DNA of 61,033 nt, taken from Brachyspira sp. G79 (GTDB lineage Bacteria; Spirochaetota; Brachyspiria; Brachyspirales; Brachyspiraceae). The stretch spans positions 983,257-1,044,289 of the forward strand of contig NZ_JQIU01000008.1 of NCBI RefSeq assembly GCF_002379365.1. The letters run 5' to 3'. Position numbers and translations under genes: made by a program. The notes beneath the pieces are model-generated. The model ran no database searches and was not told where the DNA came from. It was given only the letters and a program-made list of their open reading frames with translations. This document shows positions 28,035 through 36,533 of the stretch, one piece after another. The number at the start of each line of letters is the position of its first letter. The first letter of the stretch is position 1.

Positions 28035-28911
28035 TGATGAGTTTATGAAAAAGAAAATTTCTGAGTACAAAGCTACAAAAAGTATAATAGCTTTAAGAGA
28101 AATCAATGAACATTTATCAAACTATATTTATAACTACCCTAGAAAAGTTTTCGGAGCTTATCATGAAAAGGCTTTGGAGTTTTACTCATACTATATTGAA
28201 AGAATAGATAATATAATACTTAAATACAATGAAACAAATGCTAAATTTATTACTTGGTTTACATATACCCTAAGAACGCATTACATTAATTTTTTGGACT
28301 TCAAAAAAAGAAAGAAAAATACAATAAAAAGAAATATCAATGGACGCTCCATTATATAAATCATTATATGAAAGAGAGGCTATTACTCTTCATGATGTGC
28401 TTTATGAAACAAAATCATACTCTATAAATGAATATATTGAAAATTATAATGATGACAGCAATATAGAAAAATAGCTTTAAATATATTTAACTATATAGAA
28501 AAAGAGTTTAAAAGTAGAGATTCCATAGCATTCTTTATACATAATCTCGAATTATTTATAAATCTTATTATATCTCCATTAATGAAGTATTTTAATATAA
28601 ACTATGAAGAAGCATATTCTATAATAGAAAAAGCAAGAGCAACATATATAAATAAATATAATGAAATATTAAAACAGCAGGATAAAATAGCAAAAGTTAA
28701 TGCTAAGATAGAAGAAAATAATAAAAAGGGAATATTTACTGTGCATTTGGCAAGCAAAAACAAGATTATATAAAAAGCTGCACAAAATAAAATAAATGTA
28801 CCTTATGGTTTTATAGCAAAACTTTTAAATATCACAAGCAATACAGTTACAAAAATAATTAATAAGATTAAATCTGATTTAAAAGAAAATTTTAAAAATT
28901 TAATGGAATAA
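28027..28911 (+). pseudogene. Decayed sigma-factor-like gene
   Basis: The reading frame is interrupted at least three times: a frameshift at an A5 run (28326-28330), another at an A5 run (28467-28471) and an in-frame TAA at 28771-28773. Joined, the pieces give about 290 residues. NAKFITWFTYTLRTHYINFLDF looks like sigma-70 region 2, and the end VPYGFIAKLLNITSNTVTKI looks like a region-4 HTH. The start overlaps the DciA-like gene by 8 bp. A sigma-like role is inferred from weak similarity only. An intact possible partner follows 3 nt later. Confidence 0.6.
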
Positions 28912-28914
28912 TAT

Positions 28915-29412
28915 ATGAATAAAAAGAATTATACAGAAGAAGAAATCATAAACTATGTTAATGGAATAAAAGTTTCTGATAACTTTTTAAGTATGCTTGA
29001 AACAGATGAAGAGCTTCAGAGAAAAGTAAGCAGCCTAAAAAATGATTTGTTTATTATGGAAAATATAGAGGATTCAAATATGTTTATAGAATCAAAGAAA
29101 AAATCAGTTATCAATATAAAAGACGGTATAATAGATTATATGCTTTATTTCAGCAGAATATCTCCTATGGCATCAAGAGGAGATGATAATAATAATAATG
29201 ATATTTATGTTTATAAAAATATAGAAATAAGTAAAAGCTGTAACGAATATTTTATTAATATAAACGATATAAAAAACTGGTGTGTTATAGAGCATAACGG
29301 AGAGAAAATAGTAAATATATTTGGTCAAAAGGATAACTATTCTGCAGCTTTAAAAAAAGGATTGTATAACATAAAAATAGATAATGATGAATGCAGCATT
29401 AATATAGAATAA
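28915..29412 (+). CDS. Hypothetical protein, possible partner of the sigma-like gene
   Basis: The 165-residue protein has no recognised domain. The first 50 residues (YTEEEIINYVNGIKVSDNF) are helical and resemble in layout the N-terminal sigma-binding part of anti-sigma factors, but no zinc-binding HCC motif is present. There is no obvious signal peptide or membrane span. It starts 3 nt after the decayed sigma-like gene, so an anti-sigma or accessory role is only an inference from position. Confidence 0.7.
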   Translation: MNKKNYTEEEIINYVNGIKVSDNFLSMLETDEELQRKVSSLKNDLFIMENIEDSNMFIESKKKSVINIKDGIIDYMLYFSRISPMASRGDDNNNNDIYVYKNIEISKSCNEYFININDIKNWCVIEHNGEKIVNIFGQKDNYSAALKKGLYNIKIDNDECSINIE

Positions 29413-29444
29413 ACAAATAAAATAAATTAGGATATATAAAATAA

Positions 29445-30014
29445 ATGAATAATATTTGCAAATGGGCTAAAACAGATATAGAAATAAAATATCATAATGA
29501 AGAATGGTGCAGAATATGCCATGATGAAAATAAATTATTTGAAATGCTTATATTAGAAGGTATGCAGGCAGGCCTTAGCTGGAGATGCATATTAAATAAG
29601 CGTGAGAATATGAGAAAGGCATTTGATAATTTTGACTATAAAAAAATAGCTGAATATGACGATAAAAAAATAGAAGAGCTATTAAATAATAAAGGCATAA
29701 TAAGAAATAAAAGAAAAATTAATGCTCTTATAGTAAATGCTAATAAATTTATAGAAGTTCAAAAAGAGTATGGAAGTTTTGATAAATATATATGGTCTTT
29801 TACAAATAATAAACAAATAGATAATAAATTAGATGATGAATCAGCTATTCCCGCAAGAAATGAATTATCTGACACTATAAGTAAAGATTTGACAAAAAGA
29901 GGCTTTAAATTTGTGGGAAGTATTATTATATACAGCTATATGCAAGGTATTGGTATAGTAAATGATCATTCGGTAAACTGTGATTTTTACAAAAAAACTG
30001 AATATGACAAATAA
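29445..30014 (+). CDS. tag: DNA-3-methyladenine glycosylase I
   Basis: This base-excision enzyme removes 3-methyladenine. Its 189 residues keep the zinc-binding set Cys5, His17 (KYHNEEW) and the His/Cys of NDHSVNCDF near the C-terminus, together with the helix-hairpin-helix region (LEGMQAGLSWRCILNKRENM). AGGA lies 13 nt before the ATG, a long spacing. It has no connection to its neighbours except direction. Confidence 0.95.
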   Translation: MNNICKWAKTDIEIKYHNEEWCRICHDENKLFEMLILEGMQAGLSWRCILNKRENMRKAFDNFDYKKIAEYDDKKIEELLNNKGIIRNKRKINALIVNANKFIEVQKEYGSFDKYIWSFTNNKQIDNKLDDESAIPARNELSDTISKDLTKRGFKFVGSIIIYSYMQGIGIVNDHSVNCDFYKKTEYDK

Positions 30015-30085
30015 AAATAAAAACTAAATATTGACTAATAATGATAATAAATTAGAATAAAGTAATATAACTACGGATAAAACAT

Positions 30086-31270
30086 ATGCACGGATATAAT
30101 ACTATACATTTTAAAAAATCAACTATTATTTACATTAAAGATCAAATACCTAAAGATGTATTTTATATAATAACAAAAGGCAAAGCTATATCATACGGTA
30201 CTTTTAACTATAATATAGAATTCAATCAAGGCGACATTTTAGGACTAGTAAATATTTTATTAAATGAGCCCTATTTCTTTAATGTAAAGGCAATGGAAGA
30301 TGTAGAAGCTATAGAAGTGGATATAGAAGAAGTTGTCAAAACAAAAAATGAAGAGTTAATGATAAAAATAGCTGAAAATTTAGATGCTTCATTTGAAACT
30401 TGGCTTGGAAGATATTATATGCAGCTTTCAAAAAATAAAGAAATTTCTCATATAAGAACAAAAGAAGAAATAATGAATATGGCAGATGTTTATAATAAAA
30501 ACGGATTTAAACATATTGCATACAAACTATATAACGAATATACAAAACTATTCCCAGAAAATGCTGATGATGTAAAAGATAAACTATCAGAAATAACTCC
30601 AATAGAAGAACCGCAAAAAAATGATGATAATGTATACTATTATAAAAAAGGATATTGTTTATATACAGAATTGGAATATACTAATGCACTTTATATTATA
30701 AAATCTGGAATAATTGGAATATACAATATAATAAATTCTAAACAAATTACAAGAGCCATTTATTCAAAAAATACTATGATAGACGGATACAAGCCAGTTT
30801 TGCAGTATCTTCCGCTTTCAACTTGTGCTATAGCTTTAGAAGACACTACAGTAAAAAAAGTAACAAGAAATGAATTAATAAATATGTCAGAACATGACCC
30901 TGAACTTAATCTTTACTATATAAAAATGGTAAGCGTGAAAATAAGGAATACCATATTAAAGCTAATGGTTCTTACTATAGATGATATATTATCAAAACTT
31001 CTTATAACACTTTATTATATATTAAAAACAGAAATACTTACAGAAGATGTTAATTCTGTAAATTTACTATATACATTAAATGATATAAAAACTTTAACAG
31101 ATATAAAAGATGTAAAACTTATAGAAAGAGAATTAAACAGAGTAAGAGGCGTATCAATATCTTCAGATGGGTATATTAATATAACGGATATGAAAAGCCT
31201 TATAATAGAATACCGAAACTGTATTAACAGACTAAGCAGTACTCATCATCATAGCATGATGTATTTTTAA
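30086..31270 (+). CDS. Protein with two cyclic-nucleotide-binding-like domains
   Basis: The 394-residue protein has two CRP-type beta-roll domains, at about residues 5-95 (DVFYIITKGKAISYG, FNQGDILG) and 190-280 (ALYIIKSGIIGIYN). Between them lies a helical linker with a TPR-like stretch (NGFKHIAYKLYNEYTKLFPE). The C-terminus is helical and could form a winged-helix. The usual phosphate-binding RxA arginine was not clear in either domain, so cyclic nucleotide binding is uncertain. Signalling role inferred. Confidence 0.78.
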   Translation: MHGYNTIHFKKSTIIYIKDQIPKDVFYIITKGKAISYGTFNYNIEFNQGDILGLVNILLNEPYFFNVKAMEDVEAIEVDIEEVVKTKNEELMIKIAENLDASFETWLGRYYMQLSKNKEISHIRTKEEIMNMADVYNKNGFKHIAYKLYNEYTKLFPENADDVKDKLSEITPIEEPQKNDDNVYYYKKGYCLYTELEYTNALYIIKSGIIGIYNIINSKQITRAIYSKNTMIDGYKPVLQYLPLSTCAIALEDTTVKKVTRNELINMSEHDPELNLYYIKMVSVKIRNTILKLMVLTIDDILSKLLITLYYILKTEILTEDVNSVNLLYTLNDIKTLTDIKDVKLIERELNRVRGVSISSDGYINITDMKSLIIEYRNCINRLSSTHHHSMMYF

Positions 31271-31411
31271 TATTATTAGTGTAATTCACAACCTTCAGTA
31301 TAGAACGCCAAACTAAGTAATCAAATATCAATAAAAATTATAAAATAAAATATTTTACTTTTATATATACTTATTTTATAATATAGTCATATAATTTTTC
31401 AGGAGTTTTAA

Positions 31412-32848
31412 ATGCCAACATTAAAAACAAGCATATCAGGAATAAGAGGAATAATAGGAGATGGTTTAGATATAAGAACTATAGTAGATTATACTTCGGC
31501 ATTTGCATGTCTATTCCCAAAAAAGGCAAAAGTTTTGGTAGCAAGAGATACAAGAATAACAGGAGAATCTATATTAAATGCTGTTGCTTCTACATTAATG
31601 GCATCAGGCATAAATGTAATAGATATAGGAATAACACCTACACCTACCGCATTATATATGGTTGAAAAACTAAAAATACATGGCGGTATAATGATATCTG
31701 CAAGTCATAATCCTATAGAATGGAATGCTTTAAAACTTATAGGTAAAGGCGGACATTTTTTAGATGAGAAAGCTGTTAATGAACTTATGAAACTTTATGA
31801 GAAAAAATCTTCAAGATTTGTTAAAGCATTAGAAACAGGAACATATGAAAAAATAGATAATGCTATAGAAGAGCATATAAAACGTATTATAAGATTTATA
31901 GATGTTGATGCTATAAAAAAAGCTAATTTTAAAGCGGCATGCGATTATGTCAATGGTACAGGTTTATTTGCTACCCCTCAACTATTAAAAGAATTAGGAG
32001 TAAAAGAAGTTTCAATAAATAATGAGCTTACAGGAAAATTTGCCCATGTTGCTGAACCTTCTGCTGCTAGTATGAAGAGTTTGTCAGAGTTAGTGAAAAA
32101 AAATAAGGTCAATATAGGATTTACTCAAGACCCAGATGCTGACAGACTTGCTATAGTTCTTGATGACGGCACTATAATAAGCGAAGAGTATACTTTGGCT
32201 TTATGTGCTAAATATTTATGGCTTGTAGGAAAAGGAAATGCTGCGGTAAACTTATCTACTTCAAGAATGATAGATGATTTGGCAAAAGAAAAAGGATATT
32301 CTGTTGACCGTACAAAGATAGGAGAAATAAATGTTTCTTCTCATGTTGTAAAAAATAAATTATACTTCGGAGGCGAAGGCAATGGTGGAATAATAGTTCC
32401 TGCTGTAACACCGGGAAGAGATTCGCTTTTGGGTATAGCATTAATATTAGAATTAATGGCTAAAACAGGAAAAACTATAACAGAGCTAGTTCATGAAATA
32501 CCTAAATATGAAATAGTAAAAGAAAAATTAGAAGTATCAAAAATTGATGAAGATAATTTCTTAAAACAAGTAAAAGAAGAGTACCCTAAAGCTAAAATAA
32601 CAGCTATTGACGGAATAAAAATAGATTTGGAAGAAGGCTGGCTTCATGTACGTTCTTCAAATACAGAGCCTATTGTGCGTATCATTGCAGAAGCTAAAAC
32701 TAAAAAAGAGGCTAAAGAATTGATAAATGCAGCAATGGACATGATAAAAGGTGAAAAAACTTTAAAAAAATCATCTGAAAATAAAACATCTAAATCATCT
32801 AAAACTAGAAAAGAGGATAAACCAAAAGAAGTAAAAACTAAAAAATAA
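31412..32848 (+). CDS. Phosphoglucomutase/phosphomannomutase family protein
   Basis: It interconverts hexose 1- and 6-phosphates (glucose, mannose or glucosamine type). The phosphoserine is Ser98 in MISASHNPIEWN, the metal loop is DPDADR, the sugar loop is GGEGNGG and the phosphate loop is RSSNTEPIVRII. The family length is about 450; an extra Lys/Ser-rich tail of about 30 residues (KSSKTRKEDKPKEVKTKK) follows. AGGAG precedes the ATG. Substrate preference cannot be read from sequence. Confidence 0.9.
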   Translation: MPTLKTSISGIRGIIGDGLDIRTIVDYTSAFACLFPKKAKVLVARDTRITGESILNAVASTLMASGINVIDIGITPTPTALYMVEKLKIHGGIMISASHNPIEWNALKLIGKGGHFLDEKAVNELMKLYEKKSSRFVKALETGTYEKIDNAIEEHIKRIIRFIDVDAIKKANFKAACDYVNGTGLFATPQLLKELGVKEVSINNELTGKFAHVAEPSAASMKSLSELVKKNKVNIGFTQDPDADRLAIVLDDGTIISEEYTLALCAKYLWLVGKGNAAVNLSTSRMIDDLAKEKGYSVDRTKIGEINVSSHVVKNKLYFGGEGNGGIIVPAVTPGRDSLLGIALILELMAKTGKTITELVHEIPKYEIVKEKLEVSKIDEDNFLKQVKEEYPKAKITAIDGIKIDLEEGWLHVRSSNTEPIVRIIAEAKTKKEAKELINAAMDMIKGEKTLKKSSENKTSKSSKTRKEDKPKEVKTKK

Positions 32849-32871
32849 TATTTAATAATTAATATATAAAT

Positions 32872-32908
32872 AAAACAAGAGTATGTATTTATCTCTTGTT
32901 TTATTTTA
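32872..32908 (+). terminator. Terminator of the phosphohexomutase gene
   Basis: AAAACAAGAG (32872-32881) pairs perfectly with CTCTTGTTTT (32893-32902), followed by T-rich sequence. Confidence 0.8.
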
Positions 32909-32919
32909 TCAAATATAAA

Positions 32920-33143
32920 TAGACTTGTTTCAAAACTAATTTTATTTATAATTGTAGGACTAGCTCCCACACCCTCACTTCTTTTGCCGTACGCTCTGCG
33001 TGCCGTAGGCAGGCGAGAAGCAGGCACAGCCCGCAGTCGTGAAAATATATCAAAATAATAGTTTATAAAACATGTAAAACATTATTTTTATAATTGTTAA
33101 ATTTTTATATATAATCTTGTCAAGTAGTTTTGAAACAAGTCTA
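32920..33143. repeat. MITE-like element with perfect 19-bp terminal inverted repeats
   Basis: The ends are TAGACTTGTTTCAAAACTA at 32920-32938 and its exact reverse complement at 33125-33143, giving an element of 224 bp. The interior has a GC-rich patch (32957-33040) with the hairpin TGCCGTAGGCA and no open frame. Flanking bases show no clear target duplication. The same end sequence occurs alone at 44470 and 60741. Confidence 0.75.
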
Positions 33144-33194
33144 ATGTGAAACACTATCAATTTATATAAAATCTTAATAGTAAAAATTAACTAC

Positions 33195-33221
33195 TTCGAC
33201 TTTTAAACCAAAAAAGTCGAA
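33195..33221. promoter_or_regulatory. Perfect inverted repeat upstream of fabG
   Basis: TTCGACTTTT (33195-33204) and AAAAGTCGAA (33212-33221) form 10-bp arms around a 7-bp loop, ending 23 bp before the fabG -35 box. It may be an operator for fatty-acid genes or part of the adjacent repeat debris. Confidence 0.4.
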
Positions 33222-33244
33222 CATTTTAAAGTTATGATTTTTGC

Positions 33245-33273
33245 TTGACAAATTTATCATATTTTGTTTTAAT
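33245..33273 (+). promoter_or_regulatory. Promoter of fabG-acpP-fabF
   Basis: TTGACA (33245-33250), a 17-bp spacer and TTTAAT (33268-33273); TAATAT two bases further is an alternative -10. Confidence 0.6.
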
Positions 33274-33322
33274 ATAGGCGTATATTTATTATATATCTTT
33301 TATACATATAAAAAGGATAAAT

Positions 33323-34072
33323 ATGGACTTAAATCTTAAAAATAAAACAGCTATAGTAACAGGTTCCAGCAGAGGAATAGGTAAAAAAATAGCTGAAGCC
33401 TTAGCCAAAGAAGGAGCTAATATAGTAGTTACAGCTACAAATCTTGATAAAGCTTCTCAGGTCGCTGAAGAGTTAAAATCATCTTATAATATAGAAACTT
33501 TAGCATTACAGCATGATGCAAAATCAAGCGAATCCTGCAAAGAAGTAATAGCTAAAACTATAGAAAAATTTAACTCTATAGATATACTTGTAAATAATGC
33601 AGGTATAACTAAAGATATGCTTGTTATACAAATGGACGATAGTGCTTGGAATGATGTAATATCAACAAATCTTTCAGGTGCTTTTTATATGTCAAGAGAA
33701 GCTGCAAAAACTATGCTAAGAGCTAGAAAAGGAAAAATAATTAATATATCAAGCGTTATAGGTAAAATGGGTAATGCTGGACAAGTTAATTATGCTGCTG
33801 CTAAAGCTGGTATTATTGGTATTACTAAGTCTATGGCTAAAGAGTTTGCTCCTAGAAATATATGTGTAAATGCTATAGCACCGGGATTTATTCAAACAGA
33901 TATGACAGATGTACTTCCTGAAGATACTGTTAAAGGAATTATGAGTATAACTCCTTTAAAAAGATTAGGTACTTCAGAAGATGTTGCCAACTTAGTATTA
34001 TTTTTATCATCAGATATGAGCAGCTATATTACTGGGGAAGTTATTGCTGTTGACGGCGGAATGTCTATGTAA
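33323..34072 (+). CDS. fabG: 3-oxoacyl-ACP reductase
   Basis: This short-chain dehydrogenase reduces 3-oxoacyl-ACP with NADPH in fatty-acid elongation. In 249 residues it shows the nucleotide-binding TGSSRGIGK, the NNAG motif, the catalytic Ser in INISSVIGKMG, the YxxxK motif in NYAAAKAG and a C-terminal GEVIAVDGGMSM. AAAGGA precedes the ATG. It heads the fabG-acpP-fabF cluster, which supports the assignment over other SDR enzymes. Confidence 0.95.
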   Translation: MDLNLKNKTAIVTGSSRGIGKKIAEALAKEGANIVVTATNLDKASQVAEELKSSYNIETLALQHDAKSSESCKEVIAKTIEKFNSIDILVNNAGITKDMLVIQMDDSAWNDVISTNLSGAFYMSREAAKTMLRARKGKIINISSVIGKMGNAGQVNYAAAKAGIIGITKSMAKEFAPRNICVNAIAPGFIQTDMTDVLPEDTVKGIMSITPLKRLGTSEDVANLVLFLSSDMSSYITGEVIAVDGGMSM

Positions 34073-34162
34073 TTATTTAATAAAATATAGAAAAGGTATA
34101 TAACGTGCTTAATAAAAATAGGCACTTTATTATAAATTATAAAAAATTAAGGAGATTAAAAA

Positions 34163-34399
34163 ATGGCATTAATCGATGAAATTAAAGATGTTGTTGCTAA
34201 TCAATTAAACATCTCAGACAAAAGCAAAATTACTGATACAGCTTCTTTTGTAGATGACTTAAACGCTGATTCACTTGATTTAGTAGAATTAATCATGGAA
34301 TTAGAAAAACGTTATGACATCAAAATTCCTCAAGAAGATCAGGAAAAAATCAAAAATGTAGCAGATGCTGCTAAATATATCGAAGAACATAAAAAATAA
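34163..34399 (+). CDS. acpP: Acyl carrier protein
   Basis: This 78-residue acidic protein carries growing acyl chains on phosphopantetheine at Ser37 (DDLNADSLDLVELIMELE). Length and sequence are typical. A strong AAGGAG lies upstream, and hairpins flank it on both sides (a weak one near 34105-34126 and a strong one at 34415-34455), which suits the separate high-level expression ACP usually needs. Confidence 0.97.
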   Translation: MALIDEIKDVVANQLNISDKSKITDTASFVDDLNADSLDLVELIMELEKRYDIKIPQEDQEKIKNVADAAKYIEEHKK

Positions 34400-34414
34400 T
34401 TAATATATTATATT

Positions 34415-34461
34415 TTTCCCGTAAACAGATATATATTAAAATCTTTTACGGGAAATTTTTT
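34415..34461 (+). terminator. Terminator/attenuator between acpP and fabF
   Basis: TTTCCCGTAAA (34415-34425) and TTTACGGGAAA (34445-34455) form a perfect 11-bp stem followed by six T. It lies inside the fab cluster, so it probably lowers fabF relative to acpP. Confidence 0.8.
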
Positions 34462-34491
34462 AATATATTGTAAATCATAGGAGTTTTATAT

Positions 34492-35745
34492 ATGAGTGAA
34501 CGCAGAGTTGTAATAACAGGACTTGGAATAGTAAGTTCTTTAGGAAATGATGTTAAAACTTTTTGGAATAACTTACTTAATGGAGTTTCTGGAATTAAAA
34601 CATTAAGCAAATATTTTGATCCAGAAAAAGAGCAGCTTATTACTAAAATCGGTGCTGAAGCTTTACCATTAGAAGGCGATTATTATTCTGATAAAAAGAT
34701 GTTAAGGAGATTAGATCCTTTCATTAACTTTGGAGTATATGCAGCTTATCATGCTTTTAAACAAGCTGGTATAGAACCTAAAACAGGCTTTGATCCTCTA
34801 AGAGCAGGATGTGTTCTTGGCAGCGGTATTGGCGGAATAACTACTCTTCTATCCAATCATAATGTTATACTTGCTGATGGTCCTAGCAGAGTTTCACCTT
34901 TCTTTGTACCAATGCAGATAATTAATATGACACCAGGACTTATTTCTATGGAATATGGAATGAACGGACCTAACTACAGTACTGTTACTGCCTGTGCTTC
35001 TTCAAACCACTCTATAGGTTTGGGATATAAACATATAAAAGATAATGAAGCTGATATTATGGTAGTAGGCGGTTCTGAAGCTACTATCAATCCTCTTACT
35101 ATAGCTGGTTTTAATAATGCCAGAGCTTTATCTACTAGAAATGATGAGCCTTCAAAAGCATCAAGACCTTTTGATAAAGGAAGAGACGGATTTGTTATTG
35201 CTGAAGGTGCTGGTATATTGATACTTGAAGAATATGAACATGCCAAAAAAAGAAATGCTAATATACTTGCTGAAGTTTGCGGTTACGGCTTTACTGCTGA
35301 TGCTAATCATATCACTGCTCCTTTAGAAGACGGTGCTATGGGAGCAAGAGCTATGTCTTTGGCTATAGAAAGTGCTAAAATTTCACCTGATAAAATCAGC
35401 TATGTTAATACTCATGGTACTTCTACTCCTGTAGGAGATATTGCTGAAATAAAAGCTATTAAAAAGGCTTTAGGCGAAGATCATGCTAAAAAAATAAAAA
35501 TAAACTCTACTAAATCTATGACAGGTCATGCTTTGGGTGCTGCAGGCGGTATAGAAGCTATTGCTACAATTATGAGTATGATTGAAGGAAAAGTTCACCC
35601 TACTATCAATGTAGATGAACAAGATTCTGAATGTGATTTAGATGTTGTTGCTAATACTGCTCAAGATTACAAAATAGAATATGCCATAAGTAATTCTTTC
35701 GGTTTTGGCGGACATAATGCTTCTATAGTATTTAAAAAAATATAA
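34492..35745 (+). CDS. fabF: 3-oxoacyl-ACP synthase II
   Basis: It condenses acyl-ACP with malonyl-ACP. The 417 residues carry the Cys-His-His triad: Cys168 in TVTACASSNHSIG, a His in NTHGTSTPVGD and a His in MTGHALGAAGG, followed by the SNSFGFGGHNAS ending. Length matches the family. AGGAG precedes the ATG, and a terminator follows. Together with fabG and acpP it forms the elongation core. Confidence 0.97.
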   Translation: MSERRVVITGLGIVSSLGNDVKTFWNNLLNGVSGIKTLSKYFDPEKEQLITKIGAEALPLEGDYYSDKKMLRRLDPFINFGVYAAYHAFKQAGIEPKTGFDPLRAGCVLGSGIGGITTLLSNHNVILADGPSRVSPFFVPMQIINMTPGLISMEYGMNGPNYSTVTACASSNHSIGLGYKHIKDNEADIMVVGGSEATINPLTIAGFNNARALSTRNDEPSKASRPFDKGRDGFVIAEGAGILILEEYEHAKKRNANILAEVCGYGFTADANHITAPLEDGAMGARAMSLAIESAKISPDKISYVNTHGTSTPVGDIAEIKAIKKALGEDHAKKIKINSTKSMTGHALGAAGGIEAIATIMSMIEGKVHPTINVDEQDSECDLDVVANTAQDYKIEYAISNSFGFGGHNASIVFKKI

Positions 35746-35765
35746 TAAAAAATCGTAAAAATAAT

Positions 35766-35797
35766 AAGCTCTGTTTTATATAAACAGGGCTTTTTTA
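35766..35797 (+). terminator. Terminator of fabF
   Basis: AAGCTCTGTTT (35766-35776) and AAACAGGGCTT (35782-35792) form a stem with one G-U pair and a 5-bp loop, followed by T6. Confidence 0.85.
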
Positions 35798-35859
35798 TTT
35801 GTAAAAAATAAATATTTTATTCATAAATAAATTTAACTTCTAAAATAGAGAATATACTT

Positions 35860-36205
35860 AAATAATTACAATTTGTAAAAAATTAATTTTTTAATTTTAA
35901 ATATTGCAGGGTTTCACAGTTGTGTCCCAGTTCTTTTATGACACCTGTACACTCGTGGAGTATAAACCTCGCTCTGCGTGCAGTAGGCAAGGTGTAACCT
36001 GAATCTTATGTATTATTAAATACATATTTTAAAAATATAAAGTTCTACCAATTATATTTTTAGCGAAGCGTATCCGAATATAAAAACTTTTACGAAGTCC
36101 GAATAGCATGGGCATCAAAAAACTCGATAATTCTATATAAAGTGCATCAGTTGATAAAATAAAATTATTACAGTATATACTGAAAATTTTTAAGTTTGTC
36201 AAAAA
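35860..36205 (+). repeat. Decayed dispersed intergenic repeat, copy 2
   Basis: It shares ordered blocks with copy 3 at 55190-55490: AATTACAATTTGTAAA, a TTGCAGGG block with CCCAGTTCTTTTAT, TATAAAGTTCTA.CAATT, ATAAAAACTTTT, ATAATTCTATATAA, then GATAAAATAAAATT. It carries an insert with GCTCTGCGTGCAGTAGGCA (35971-35989), which also occurs, with one change, in the element at 32920-33143. Confidence 0.75.
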
Positions 36206-36533
36206 TTGTTTTTCATGTTTTTAATATTTTCTGAGGCTAGCCCCCGAATCCCCACTTCTTTTGGTGACAAAAAGAATGCATTTTTTAAGCAAAACATAGT
36301 TATTATAATACATTTTAAACTTATTTTATTAATACTAAATAATACTTTATACTATTTATAAGTCATCATTACATTTTTAAATAATTGAAATTTGACAAAA
36401 TATAGTTGTTTAGCTATATACTTAAAAATAATTTTAATTATTATTTAAAATTATTTAATAATAACATCAATATATACAAAAATGTAATATATCATACTAT
36501 TAAATACTTAACAAAATAACAAATATTATAATA

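Larger units (their letters stand above)
32849..33322. other. Intergenic region with terminator, MITE-like repeat and fabG promoter
   Basis: These 474 bp contain no gene. From left to right they hold the mutase terminator, the element bounded by inverted repeats (32920-33143), a perfect inverted repeat (33195-33221) and the fabG promoter. Confidence 0.7.
35746..36533. other. Intergenic region filled by decayed repeats
   Basis: There are no genes in these 788 bp. After the fabF terminator they contain a copy of the dispersed repeat (35860-36205), then a GC-rich patch at about 36235-36290 (GGCTAGCCCCCGAATCCCC), then plain AT-rich sequence before the transglycosylase stop. Confidence 0.7.

Noticed and set aside
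32644-33027. Minus-strand open frame at the end of the mutase gene
   Set aside because: It is a shadow of the mutase gene and runs into repeat debris and a terminator.
35746-36533. Remnant of an insertion sequence with transposase
   Set aside because: No transposase-like open frame or motif is preserved in either strand.
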